Positions 11,697-23,162 of a DNA stretch of 64,000 nucleotides are shown piece by piece. Positions within the stretch are counted from its first letter, which is position 1, and each line of letters opens with the position of its first letter. Under the pieces are notes generated by a model. It was not told the DNA's origin, did not search any database, and saw nothing but the letters and a program-made list of their open reading frames with translations. A program made the translations under genes and the position numbers. The stretch is from the NCBI GenBank assembly GCA_030765065.1, contig CM060984.1, positions 98,375,488 through 98,439,487 of the forward strand, written 5' to 3'. Source of the stretch: Deroplatys truncata (Eukaryota > Arthropoda > Insecta > Mantodea > Mantidae).

Positions 11697-11846
11697 TGCT
11701 TACTTTCTCCTCTACTTGCCTACATTAAGTAGAGGAAGTAGTCATTCTACCAAAAACCTCGATTTGAGATTCCATGGCAGATTTCACTCCCTTAATCGAA
11801 AAGAATAAAAAAAAAAAACATTTTGAAAAAGATCGGTGTGTGTATG

Positions 11847-11879
<33 letters not shown>

Positions 11880-13472
11880 CTGTGTCTGTGTCTGTGTCTG
11901 TGTGAATAGAATAACTCAGAAACGAAAAGTCAATTAAATACCAAACTTTGTATTTAAATACCACATGAAGATTTTCTTGAAAATACTTTTACCTCAAACT
12001 ACCCTTTACATTGATAAATTTTCGTTATTTTTTAGTATCTCAAAAATGTCTAACGATTTTGATTAAAATACAGTATGTTTAACATATCTACCTGACAAAT
12101 GAAATACATATCTTGAATTTTCTGGTAATAGTCTGAGAAGTCCTCGTCATCCCGAATGACTTGTGTAATTGGTAAGGCATAAGAGATAAAGAAAATCCTA
12201 TTACATAAAACATGTAAACTTCGTTGAAACACATAATTTAGACAAATAAAATATTTTGTGGAATTAAACATTTCTGAGATATCCTTATTAGTATTTTGAA
12301 CTTTCAATTACCTATACTTTTCTCAACTGAGAAGTCACTATTAATTACTTTCTCTACTACGTACAGTAAGTAGGGGAAGTATTGTATTCCACCCAAAAAT
12401 TCGATACCGAGATTTCACCGGAAATACATGTTTTGAGACCCCTGAATCCAAAAAAAGTATTTTTGGAAACATGTCCGTGTGTGTGTCTGTGTGTCTGTCT
12501 GTCTGTGAACAGCATAACTCAGAAACGAACAGTCGGATAAACACCAAACTTGGTATTTAGGTTCAGTATCTTCCAGAGATGCGACATGAATTTTTTCAAG
12601 AAAATCCCCCACCCCAGATTACCCTTTACAGGGAACATTTTTCGAAAATTTTAATTTTCTCAAAAATGTCCCTAACGATTTTGATTAAAATATCATATGT
12701 TTAAGATATTTTCATGACAAATGAAATGTATATCTTGAATTTTCTGGGAATGTCTCCAAAAGTATTCTTCATTGTGAACGACTTTTGCATAACTGGTAAA
12801 CCATAAGAGATAGACAAAATGTTACTACACAAAAAATGTAGATCGCGTTAAAATACACAATTTATGTCATATACATTTGTTTTGTTGAGTGAACCATTTT
12901 CGAGATATTGCTTGTTATTCCCTTAAATTTTTCAATACTTATTTTCTCAAATGGGAATTCGTTATTCATTTTTTTGTCTTGGATATGCAAAGAGTATTAA
13001 TCTGTGGCAAAGGGAATGGTGCTGCACCTAGCAACCAGCTATTAAGAGATATGTATGTGCTTAAAGGCTACTGTATTTCTATATTGCCCTTGTAAATATA
13101 TATTCCCCTTACATCTACAAGAAACTAGAGATAGAGTCTGCAAATGTTTATCTCGATTAACATGAAGTAGATGGAGAATAAGCGTTTGTAAAAATAGTTT
13201 GTACAAGAGTAGAGAAAGTAATGTGAGTGTAACACATCAGATTTTTTTTTTCTCTTGGTCATGCAAAGAGCATGGAATTTCAAAGTCACCATATAGCGAC
13301 ATTCTGTTTAAAAATCTGACAATCAGTTTATCTACTGTATCCTACAACGAAATGTGTAAGGTGAATTGAAGTTTAATCTGGATTAACGAGAAACAATTAG
13401 AATAATAAGATTTTTCAAAAATAGTTAGTAGAGGAATGAGTAGATAAAGTCATATGAATGCCACACATCAGA
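11697..13472 (-). repeat. Older family A copy interrupted by a younger one
   Basis: The left half (11697-12344) starts 'cttactttctcctctacttg', has a long GT/TCTG microsatellite at 11837-11903, and runs to 'aactgagaagtcactattaa'. The right half (13241-13472) resumes at 'ctcttggtcatgcaaagagc' and ends 'gagtagataaagtcatatga'. In intact copies these blocks are contiguous. The 0.9-kb segment between them is another family A copy in the same orientation, inserted in what is a T-run in the consensus. Confidence 0.85.
12345..13241 (-). repeat. Full-length family A copy (reference for the young subtype, A1)
   Basis: Complete copy of about 0.9 kb running from ACTTTCTCTACTACGTACAG to GTAGAGAAAGTAATGTGAGT and then 'gtaacacatcag'. 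It shows all family landmarks: terminal hairpin, 'cacccaaaaattcgatacc', GT/TCTG microsatellite, 'gaacagcataactcagaaac', 'ccagattaccctttaca', 'aacgattttgattaaaata', and 'ggtgctgcacctagcaacc'. No frame long enough for a transposase is present. An 11-bp inverted motif near each end is the only terminal symmetry seen. Confidence 0.9.
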
Positions 13473-14021
13473 AGTTTTAATTTTTTTCCAAACCTCATTA
13501 CGATTCATTCATCAGAGTAAATAGAAGGTGCACAAAAATAATATAATTAGGAAATAAACGCCATGGGTAATGGAAATAAAAAAACCAATGGAAGATTGTG
13601 CTCGAGAGATTTCTGAAGTAGGTACGAGAGCACAGCATCCGTTCTTCCTTAGAATGGCAGTAAATATTTGAGCAGCTCCTTGACTAAACTGCCTATAGTC
13701 GAGTCACAATCGATACGATGTTCCGGTATGTGAAACGCGATACAGACTCGAGCGAGGAAATAAATTTGATTTACTGAAAGACAGCAATAAATGTGAGAAA
13801 CCTTCTTCGTACTTAATCACTTTCAAGTATAAATTGCTTGCAAGGGAAGCCCTGCCACCTGGTTCACCATGTTGAGATAAGGAAGTGCTCAAGAGCGTGT
13901 ATTGTGAACCTTTTCTGTGCAGTAGTATTCAAAAGAACTTAAAATATATGGAAATTAACTATGAGGGAGGTAGTCCATGAACTATATTTAGGGTAATAAC
14001 CATAGTACTTCTGCACGTGAT
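13473..14021. other. Unassigned sequence between family A copies
   Basis: No domain or known repeat recognised; the 13704-13892 minus-strand frame has no recognisable product. Confidence 0.35.
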
Positions 14022-14836
14022 TTTTATTTTCTCTACTAGTATAGTAAGTAGGGAAACTATTGAATTCCACCCAAAAATTCGATATATAAATACATGTTTT
14101 GAGGCCTCCTGATTAAAACAAAAGATTTAGAAAAGGTCTGTGTGTGTGTGTGAACAGCATAACTCAAAAACGAAAAGTCGGATAAATACCAAACTTGGTG
14201 TTTAGGTTCAGTATATCTCAAAGATCGACACGAAGATTTTCAAGAAAATACCCCCAGACTATCCTTTACATGGAACGTTTTTAAAAAACTTTGATTTTCT
14301 CAAAAATGGCTCTAACGATTTTGATTAAAATATCATATATTTAAGATATTTTCACGACAAATAAAATGTATATCTTGAATTTTCTGGGAATATCCCCAAA
14401 AGTCCTCTTCTTTCTGAATGGCTTTTCCATAACTGGTAAACCGTAAGAGATAGACAATTTTCTACACAAAACATGTAGATCTCGTTAAAACACACAATTT
14501 ATGTCATATACATTTTTTTTGTCGAGTGAACCATTTCCGTGATATTCCTTGTTATTTGCTTTAATTTTCCATTACTTATACTTTTTCTCGAATGAGAATT
14601 TGTTTTTCGTTTTTTTATGCCTGGATATGCAAAGAGAATGGAATGCTCCACATAGCAACCACTCTTAAAATACTATTGCTTAAAGCCTACGATATTCCTC
14701 TTGCATCTACAAGAAAATTATCAATAAGATTAACATCTCAATATCTCGATTAACATGGAGTAGATGGAGAATAAGCGTTTGTAAAAATAGTTGGTACAAG
14801 AATAGAGGAAGTCATGTGAGTGTAACACATTAGAAA
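14022..14836 (-). repeat. Family A copy, nearly complete
   Basis: Runs from 'ttttattttctctactagta' to 'agaggaagtcatgtgagtgt aacacattag'. The hairpin is partly decayed and the microsatellite is short (GTGTGTGTGTG). Block order is otherwise complete, so this is a mid-aged copy of the A1 type. Confidence 0.85.
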
Positions 14837-16039
14837 TGTTTTTTCTTCCGTTTGAATGAAAATTTCCTACGTAATTCTAATGCGTTATCATACTTTCCTC
14901 ATAAGTAGAGCTTGTCATATCGATGCAGTATGCCCAAAAGAGCTTTTCACTGGCTATTCCACTGGATCAAATCGGAATAAAAAGGCTTTGAACTTTTAAG
15001 ATGTACATTATATCCACAATCAGATAATTAAAACAAATAATAAGGTGTATTTTTTGATCGATTTAATATAATTTTAAGAAGTCAATATATTGTAGAAACC
15101 AGTACAGGCTTGCACAGAAATGTTAAGTTCAATGGGAAACAGACCCTTTTAGCAGGACAATAGGAAGACTTTCCCTAAACCTATGTCCTAAACCGGCGTG
15201 AAGTTGTAGTTAAACATTCTGCTTGAAGTGAAACAAACGTGCGAGTATCAAGCTAGGATTATGTTTGGAAAGTTAAGGTTTCAGAAGAACGTGACTTATC
15301 TTGTTATCGTATCAGTGCGCGTGAAAACGTTTATGATTCAGATTCACATAAGAAAGTAGGGAGTTTCTATAATATATCTCGAACAATACGAAAACTACAT
15401 TTATTATAAAGAAATAAGTTCAACGAATAGTATTAAAGCAAAAATGTCACTTGACTTATTGGGAGAAACGAAAAGTTATATGGTGAAATCTTAAATCCAC
15501 GAGTAAGAACACTCACGAACTCGAAGTCTGCAGTCAGATGTGCCAAGCAATGCTGAAGTATCGGGCATGTGATCCTTACCTGGCGAAAACGCAAGTTTAC
15601 CGCGAAAATTTCGCGAGTTAGGCCGCCGACGAGAAAATATAAATGCTTTCGTGTTTTCGGATCATATTAAGAGAGAGAAAACATCACTTGTTTGAAATGT
15701 GCGTATGAATGACGTTTAACTATAAGCAGCAGCTTTATTTACCATCGGAACACCACGACTGGATATGTTTACATCATTAATCTATCCATGCACATCCTTA
15801 TCTCTTCCCCTCTCTTTCCTCACGAGTGGTGGTCCGACCGCAATATAGACCAACCATAGCAATCTATCGAGCTAGCTTTGTTGTTAATTTATGGTTGATA
15901 TATTGTTAATATTCAAGGTTTTGTTTTTATGATCACCTGTGTTATCCATAAATCGCTTTAATTTCGTAATTCATATGCGGGTTACTAGCTCAAATAAAAA
16001 TATCGCACTGAAGTTCATAATTTAGTATTAATATTTCAT
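14837..16039. other. Unassigned AT-rich sequence
   Basis: No coding region recognised. A short perfect inverted repeat CGCGAAAATTTCGCG occurs near 15601-15615. Nothing else of note was seen. Confidence 0.4.
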
Positions 16040-16436
16040 AAGTTCATTTTATAGGCGGCGCCGTGGCGGACTGGTTAGACCTCTCACCGAAGCAGCCCGG
16101 GTTCAATCCCAGGGACCCGCATGTGGGATTTGTGGTGGACAAAGCGGCGTCTGGGCGGGTTTTCTCCGGGTGCTCCGGTTTCCTCCGTCATTCATTCCAC
16201 CAACTGTTCCATCATTACCTATCCTTTCATCTATTTCGCCATCATTTCGTTTCATCTACTTCCTTCATCCCATACCAGGCATCGGGCTGATCACCCATCC
16301 TGGATATTCTGTCTGCTCCATGAGTGTGTCTGCTCCTCGATGGGCCTCTGACCCCAGGCACCCGCCTGTAAGTCCTGGGGGGTGTAAGTCCTACATAAGA
16401 TGAGATTAAACAGAGAATGAATGAAGTTCATTTTAT
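16040..16436 (+). mobile_element. SINE S1, complete, with 13-bp target-site duplication
   Basis: The tRNA-related head begins GGCGGCGCCGTGGCGGACTG. Its A-box-like 'tggcggactggttagac' and B-box-like GGGTTCAATCCC could drive RNA polymerase III transcription. A body with 'gggttttctccgggtgctcc' follows, and the tail is GAATGAATGAA. The flanking duplication AAGTTCATTTTAT lies at 16040-16052 and 16424-16436. The duplication shows target-primed insertion using LINE machinery supplied in trans. Minus-strand relatives lie at 33005-33340 and 42125-42310. The overlapping open frames are not genes. Confidence 0.93.
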
Positions 16437-16860
16437 GGATTATATTTTATTTTACCACGTGAATCGTTAGCCAAAAATAAATATAACTTATATCAATATA
16501 ATCTTCGTTACTAGTGAGCTCTCGTTATGGCTCAAGGGTTGGAAAAATAATGGTTTTAATTTGCGAGTAGAAAATCTTGCGTTGCAATCTTACGAGCAAA
16601 ATAAAACCACTTTTATCACGTGTGGCATACCTTTTTTTCTAAACTGCTCTCGAATTTGTAAAACATCAATAATATTATATTAATTAATATTATATTAATT
16701 CCTGAAAATAACAGATGTGACGATTAGAGCACGTTCTTGAAACGAGAGAAATTACGTTAAAAAAGCGAGATGTCAGATGTTTTGAATTTTTTTTATCCGC
16801 TAGCAGTCATTTTCAGTGAAATTATTTTCACCATGTTTTGCCTTACACCAGGCAATAGAG
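16437..16860. other. Unassigned AT-rich sequence
   Basis: No feature recognised. An AATATTATATTAATTA-type dyad lies near 16670-16700. Confidence 0.4.
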
Positions 16861-16867
16861 CGATTAA

Positions 16868-17479
16868 ATGCTATATTTGCATGGGGATAACTCCACACTA
16901 CGATCCAAATGTTATAAATACCAGCGAGAAAACCTGTCTCCTAAGTTTTGGGCAGCTGATTTGGAAAGGGGTTTGAGGAGAATAGGAATGGGATCAGTAT
17001 GGCTAAGAGCTGAAACAAATGACAAAAACATATGGAAAGGTGTTAAAAGAAGACTAAGAGACATCAACCAACAGGAAATAGAATCGGACTGTAAAATTAA
17101 ACCTTCTCTAAGTCTAGCAAATGAAATAAAATTGAACTGGGGTAAAGAGGCATATATACTTAATTTAGGAAGAAAGGAAAGATCAGGAATGGCATGGTTT
17201 AGACTGGGGGGCTGGAGAGCACAGAAAATGACCGACGATTCTGGCAGGAGAATCTGCCCATTCTGTGAATTGTATGAGGACTGGGTACATATTTTGGCGG
17301 AATGTGCACAGTGGGAGAACCAGCGAACGATTAAACTCAAAGAAAAATTCTTAAGTCCCTTAAGAAAGAGATTGGCATGTTGGGATCTACTGGTGACCAG
17401 AGGAACTGGCAAAACATGGGCAATTTTCTGGCTAAAGTGCGCGAAGCTAGGTCAAATTTGTTCAGTTAGACAAAGGTAA
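16868..17479 (+). pseudogene. LINE ORF2 C-terminal fragment (truncated)
   Basis: This 203-residue open frame is the C-terminal part of a LINE ORF2 polyprotein, which in full would carry endonuclease and reverse transcriptase. Visible landmarks are GMAWFRLGGWRAQKM at about residues 109-123 and a zinc-knuckle-like CPFCELYEDWVHILAEC at about 132-148 (C-x2-C ... H-x4-C), the usual tail of Jockey/I/R1-like ORF2 proteins. The reverse transcriptase domain is absent because of 5' truncation. The first Met is arbitrary. It is a retrotransposon remnant, not a host gene. Confidence 0.8.
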
Positions 17480-17662
17480 TTTATTTCTATTTCCCTTTTT
17501 CTTGTTCCTTTTGTTGTGTTTTCTTTATCTGTTGTTTATTTTGTCACCCTATTGTATCTTAAATATGCATGTACGGTCAATGACCCATGCACTAAATACT
17601 TGTGTAATAACTTCAATAATTTGAAACCAATAAAGATACCTTATCTATCTATCTATCTATAT
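16868..17662 (+). mobile_element. LINE 3' end with TATC tail (5' truncated)
   Basis: A 5'-truncated non-LTR retrotransposon. It carries the C-terminal part of ORF2, a short 3' untranslated region, and a (TATC)n tail at 17641-17662 of the type seen in several arthropod LINE clades. The preceding 'ccaataaagatacc' contains an AATAAA. The relatively open frame and clean tail suggest a younger insertion than the LINEs at 27.0 and 58.4 kb. I did not find a convincing target-site duplication. Confidence 0.8.
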
Positions 17663-19040
17663 TATATTGCTTTCTGGATTTTTTCACTAAGTACTTCTAG
17701 CGTTATTCTTTCTGCTGCTTCTGTAGTTTCACCTCCATTTCAGTTTCTTCTGAATTTATAATTTCCGCCATTTAGTCTTTATGTAGATTAGATAAAAGAA
17801 TAACGTTTTAGATCAAAGAAAGCTGTCAATATAAGTATAGGTTAACTCTATAACGAACTGCGATAAATTGAAATATGACGATTTGTATTTTGAAAGATAA
17901 TGCGAGCGCCATGAGAAATTAATTATGTAAAAAGATTAAATGAAAAGCAAACCTAACAAACCAAGTCGAGATATTAAACATGTGTAAATACAAAGGTAAT
18001 TGCCATGTGGTTAGACTTGAAACCAAAGTTGGTCACACTGAAAATTATCGCATAATGCGACAATCTAAAGCTTTTACCTCGTGTGCACTGCGTTAGAAGT
18101 TCTACTTTTAGGTCATGCTGTCTAAAAACATATTTAAAATAATTCACTCTTTCTGGTGCGTATCTATTAGTGTCGCTTTGTTCGACTGTCGATACGGGTT
18201 CAACAACTCGCCAATAGCTGCAAATACGGATTTGAGATTTTGTTTATAGCAATGTGAAATCATATTTCAAATGTATTTAAAATCGGTACAATATTATCGG
18301 TAGTTTAGATGGAGAGCTTGTTACATATTTTCAGTTTCTAGGCGAAGCAGCTTAACTTTTATACCAAGAGTTTGAACAATATATCGCACATTTCAAATTT
18401 GTTTTTGAAATTGCTACAACAATAACGGTAATTTAGATAAGAAGCCTTAGAATAGAGGTTACAGCTGAGTATTTCCGATCCAGGCTACAAGCTTTGCAAC
18501 TTTGCTAGCTAAAAGAAATACTGCACACCAGCGGAAGGAAATAATCCATTTTTTCCCGTTACCATTAAAGTACATCCGACATAGTATCTAGGGCAGCGAC
18601 AGAAATACTGTTCCAAACGGCTGCTCTTTGATGCAATGCTTTGTGCTCTCGCTTGTCGTGCTGGAGACCAATGTTCGATTCCACACCGGATATTACAATT
18701 TTAAACTACCTTATTAAGGCTTAAATGGGCTTTTATTTATCTCAAATGAAGGACATAGCTATATAAAGCTCGGAAATTGTCCTTAAGAGGCTCCGAAAAG
18801 AGATGAAATGATAACATTTTTGTTGTTTTACTTTTTTATTTATTAAAAATCTATGGACTCTCCTCTTTCAAATTTGAATAGTTTATGCTGTTTGCTAACC
18901 TATAAAATTTTTAAACATGTGGTTAAATGTATCCTGCTTAGACGTGTGTCGGTTTGGAGTTGTCAAGCTAATTTCAATTGGTTTCAAATTTTCTGCTTTT
19001 CAAACTTTCTGCTCATTTAGGGACATTTAGAGAAATTACA
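17663..19040. other. Mostly unassigned, with one weak tRNA-like head
   Basis: No coding region recognised. Near 18645-18700 a plus-strand segment ('tgtgctctcgcttgtcgtgc ... atgttcgattccacacc') has a B-box-like sequence and may be the head of a decayed SINE. Confidence 0.35.
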
Positions 19041-19052
19041 AAAACTGTAAGT

Positions 19053-19290
19053 CGCCATTGGGGGTATGTCATCTCAATACAATTTGAGATCTCCTTGTGG
19101 TTTATCGGGAAAAATGCGAATCAGTTTGAGAATTTAATGTCGTGTTGGCCTGTTGCCATGGTAGCTCAGTGGTTAGAGCAACCGGACGGAGATTCAAATC
19201 CCGGCTATGGCATTGAATTTTTCAGTCGTCTGATTCTACATTTCCCACCCTGTCCAACACACGGCTTGTGTGGAAGAACAATTAATTCTA
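19053..19290 (+). mobile_element. SINE S2 with conserved 5' leader
   Basis: The tRNA-like head TGCCATGGTAGCTCAGTGGT continues 'tagagcaacc' and has a B-box-like 'gattcaaatcccgg', so a pol III promoter is recognisable. Unusually, about 105 bp upstream ('ggtatgtcatctcaatacaa ... cgaatcagtttgagaattta') is shared with the copy at 19733 and, inverted, with 60720. The downstream body 'cagtcgtctgattctac' and 'aacacacggcttgtgtgg' is conserved too, but the tail is lost here. Confidence 0.85.
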
Positions 19291-19732
19291 TTTACAACGT
19301 CTTTTTGCCATTTATAAACGGATATAAAGTAAAACACTTTTCACTCAATAAATACTTTAACTCAATGCACAAACGAACACTGAACATACACAACAAACCA
19401 CTGCACTGTACTAATACTACTGCAGTGCAGCAGGACTGACTGTCAACTGAATGAAGCAAAGCTTCTAACCGCCAGATCGTAAGATAGTGTGGCGTGACCA
19501 ACAATGAGATTTATTAAACAATTCAAAAACAGTAGTCACAAAGTATTGTCAATGGTTAAAAATTAAAACTCTGAGCCCATGCATTTCGCAGTACAAAACA
19601 AATATATTTTTATACATCCTCCTGAAAAGGACGGACATTTTAACATTTTTCGCGAAGTACGGAACGGACACGGACGCTTGAGTAAAAATACAAACTGTCC
19701 GTACTAAATACGGACGTATAGTAACTCTACCA

Positions 19733-20060
19733 TTGGGGTATGTCATCTCAATACAATTTGGGATATCCTTATGATTTACCGGAAAAAATGCGAATCAGTT
19801 GGAGAATTTAATGGCCTGCCGGCATTTTGCCACGGTAGCTCAGTGATTAGAGCAACCGGGAGATCCGTGGTTCAAATCCCAGCTATGGCATTGAATTTTT
19901 CAGTCGTCTGATTCTACCTTTCCAACCCTGTCCAACACGCGGCTTGTGTGGAAGAACAACTAATTGACCTAATAATGGTTGAAACTATGAAGCCCAATAT
20001 AGAATGGGACGCTAAGTAGTTAAAGAGCGTCCATAAATAAAACTCAATTTAATTTAATTT
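19733..20060 (+). mobile_element. SINE S2, longest copy in the window
   Basis: It contains the leader from 'ggggtatgtcatctcaatac', the tRNA-like head 'ccacggtagctcagtgatt', B-box 'ggttcaaatccc', and the body 'cagtcgtctgattctacc'. The tail 'gttaaagagcgtccataaat' is followed by TTTAAT-type repeats. The tail is nearly identical to that of SINE S3 at 63500, although the heads differ. This indicates tail sharing between SINE families. Confidence 0.9.
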
Positions 20061-20194
20061 AATCAAGTTAAGTTTATAGTATGTAAAAGTGAATTTTCAA
20101 TTGCGTATGATGGTTGTCGCGATATCGTAAAACATATAAATACTCGAAAACATAACTAAGCGACAAGAGCTTCTGCAATAAGTGCCACGTTACC

Positions 20195-22857
20195 TTTAAT
20201 TTTTAAACATAAAGACCCGAATAAAGAAGACTTAGGATGCGCAGTTAAGGAGGCAACATTTTCGTTCCATGTGGTACACCACGATTTTAGCTCCAAGTCA
20301 GCTGATTGCCAGTCACGGCTCGTGTATAAACTATATGATCCAAAGTTTTCGAGTGCCCGAACAAAAACTGAGTCTATAGCTGTTAATGTGATTTCACTTT
20401 TTGTGTTCCAAGGAGTAATTTCCGAGTTAGAGCATGCTAATTATCTTACAATCACAGTTGATGCTTCTAATAGACTAGATACCAAAGTAGTTCCAGTTGT
20501 AGTAAGGTATTTTTTGCTCACTAAAGGCTAGAGAATAAAATTATTAGAATTTAGCGAAGTGTGAGGAGAGACCTCAGAAATAATAACTCATGTTCTGAAA
20601 ACCTTACGCACTCATAATCTGACCGATAAAGTGGTATGCTTCTGTGCCGATAACACGAACACTAATTTTGGAGGTGTTAACAGACAGGGGAAATCTAATG
20701 TATTTAGAAAATTACAAGAAAGACTAGGGAAAAAAATGCTCGGTATAGGCTGCGGTGCTCACATTATTCATAATTGTGTTCAGCATGGCGTTGACCAACT
20801 CCCCTTTGACACTGAAGCAATTGTTGTTAAGATTTACAAATATTTTTATATTTACACAGTAAGAGCTCAGCTCATATTTTGTGAATATGCGGAGATTGAA
20901 AACCATAAACTTCTCTCGCATAGCTCAACTAGATTTCTCAGTCTTTTACCTGCCATTAATCGAATACCTTTAATTTTTGTTGGGTTAAAAGCATTCTTTC
21001 TCAAAATTGGTGGCCGAAAATTATAAGAGACTCTTTTGATAATCCTGTCAATGAGGCATATATGTGGTTTATTCATGGCGTTCTACAAATTTTCAGTGAA
21101 TGTATTCTTGAAATGCAAACAACAAAAAAAAAAAAAATCTGATGTGTTACACTTACATGACTTTCTCTACTCTTGTACAAACTATTTATACAAACTTTTA
21201 TTCTCCATTTACTTCATGTTAATCGAGATAAACATTTGCAGAGTCTATCTTATTGCTAATTTTCTTGTAGATGTAAGGGGAATATATATTTACAAGGGCA
21301 ATATAGAAATACAGTAGCCTTTAAGCACATACATATCTCTGAATAGCTGGTTGCTAGGTGCAGCACCATTCCCTTTGCCACAGATTAATACTATTTGCAT
21401 ATCCAAGACAAAAAAAATGAATAACGAATTCCCATTTGAGAAAATAAGTATTGAAAAATTTAAGGGAATAACAAGTAATATCTCGAAAATGGTTCACTCA
21501 ACAAAAAAATGTATATGACATAAATTGTGTATTTTAACGCGATCTACATTTTTTTGTGTAGTAACATTTTGTCTATCTCTTATAGTTTACCAATTATGCA
21601 AAGGTCGTTCACAATGAAGAATACTTTTGGAGACATTGCCAGGAAATTCAAGATATACATTTTATTTGTCATGAAAATATCTTAAACATATGATATTTTA
21701 ATCAAAATCGTTAGAGCCATTTTTGAGAAAATTAAAATTTTCGAAAAATGTTCCATGTAAAGGGTAATCTGGGGTGGGGGGATTTTCTTGAAAACCTTCG
21801 TGTCGCATCTCTGGAAGATACTGAACCTAAATACCAAGTTTGGTGTTTATCCAACTGTTCGTTTCTGAGTTATGCTGTTCACAGATAGACACACAGACAC
21901 ACACACACACACAGACAGACACACAGACATGTTTCTAAAAATGCTTTTTTTGATTCAGGGGGTCTCAAAACATGTATTTCCGGTGAAATCTCGGTATCGA
22001 ATTTTTGGGTGGAATACAATACTTCCCCTACTTACTATACGTAGTAGAGAAAGTAATAATACCACTGCAACACAGGTTTCAATTAGGCACAATGATTTAA
22101 AGCAAAAACGTGTTGCTAGGAAAAATGACATTTTTATTCCACAAATAGCAAAACAGAAATTCACTTCACTAATTAATGAAAGACTACTAACCATAGAGGT
22201 TGTTGAAGAAAACTTGATTTCTTTTTATGATGGTGTATTTCTTACTTATAAATTTGAGGAATTAGTTTTGATGGGGCAGATCAATTCCTTTGGTTTTCTT
22301 TGAGAGAAACGTATGAATTATACTGGCAGGATATTCAGAAATCAGTAGAATTCATAAATAATATCATCCCAAACAACAATAAAAATTCGGCTGTGTTTGA
22401 TATCAACAATCTTTTTGATGAAGTATTCCATAGCATCAAGGATTCAATTAGAGGTATAGAAGGCTTTGACTTGTGGGTAGAGTTCTCTAAACGGTTGCAT
22501 GTAGGTCAAAGTCAATGTAAACATTTCGAGAAAATTATAGAACTTGTTTGTTGTCTACCCGGAATTTCTGCTCCAGTAGAGCGAGTGTTTTTAATTATGA
22601 AAAGTTTATGGAACACCTCAGAGAAATCGCCTCAAAATAGACAATATTAAAGCTATGTTACAATTAAAATGAATTGCGAATTGACTTGTTTAGAATTTCA
22701 TGACGTTATCAAAAACAATAGTGCATTCTTGAAACAAATTCTGAGTTCAAAGAAGTATGATGACTGGAACGATACACTAAGTACGCCAAATTTGTCATAT
22801 TACGAAAACAATGAGGATGTAGGACCAACCTCAGGATCTTCCAAGATCTTCTACTAA
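20195..22857 (+). pseudogene. hAT-family transposase, broken and interrupted
   Basis: The coding remnant runs 20195-21125 and 22060-22857, with a family A element between. The N-terminal part contains 'FSFHVVHHDF' and 'YLTITVDASNR'. The core motif CADNTNTNFGG and then 'GIGCGAHIIHNCVQ' lie near 20640-20780. The C-terminal dimerisation region 'CLPGISAPVERVF' lies near 22550-22590. These are landmarks of hAT transposases of the type related to zinc-finger MYM/ZNF862-like proteins. Stops at 20529 and near 21024 and frame changes at 22300 and 22650 show it is dead. Terminal inverted repeats and the 8-bp target duplication were not identified. Confidence 0.88.
21133..22058 (+). repeat. Full-length family A copy inserted in the hAT gene
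   Basis: Runs from TCTGATGTGTTACACTTACA after a 14-A run to CTATACGTAGTAGAGAAAGT. The A-run, microsatellite (CAGACACACA, 21878-21927) and hairpin are all present. Because the host hAT sequence is recognisable on both sides, the element ends are fixed to within a few bases. The frames at 21036-21317 and 21872-22194 are repeat sequence. Confidence 0.92.
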
Positions 22858-23050
22858 ACCAGAAAGAAGAAGCAGGTCAAATAGGTACAGTGATTATTTT
22901 ATATTAAATTCTATACACATGAGAATAGTAGAAGTAGTACCTATTTTAGTTAGAGATGCAAATATTTGTCTACTAATGGGCCTACTGCTGATGCTACTTC
23001 TACTGCTACTATTATTCCTCCTGCTGCTAGTTATAGTCAAAAAATAAAAA

Positions 23051-23053
<3 letters not shown>

Positions 23054-23141
<88 letters not shown>

Positions 23142-23162
23142 GACGATGATGATGATGATGAT
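23054..23162. repeat. (TAA)n/(ATG)n microsatellite
   Basis: About 28 TAA units followed by ATGATG. The long poly-Ile frame across it is an artefact. Confidence 0.98.

Noticed and set aside
16063-16403. Three overlapping frames in the SINE at 16 kb
   Set aside because: The segment is a tRNA-derived SINE with a target duplication, and its frames are incidental.
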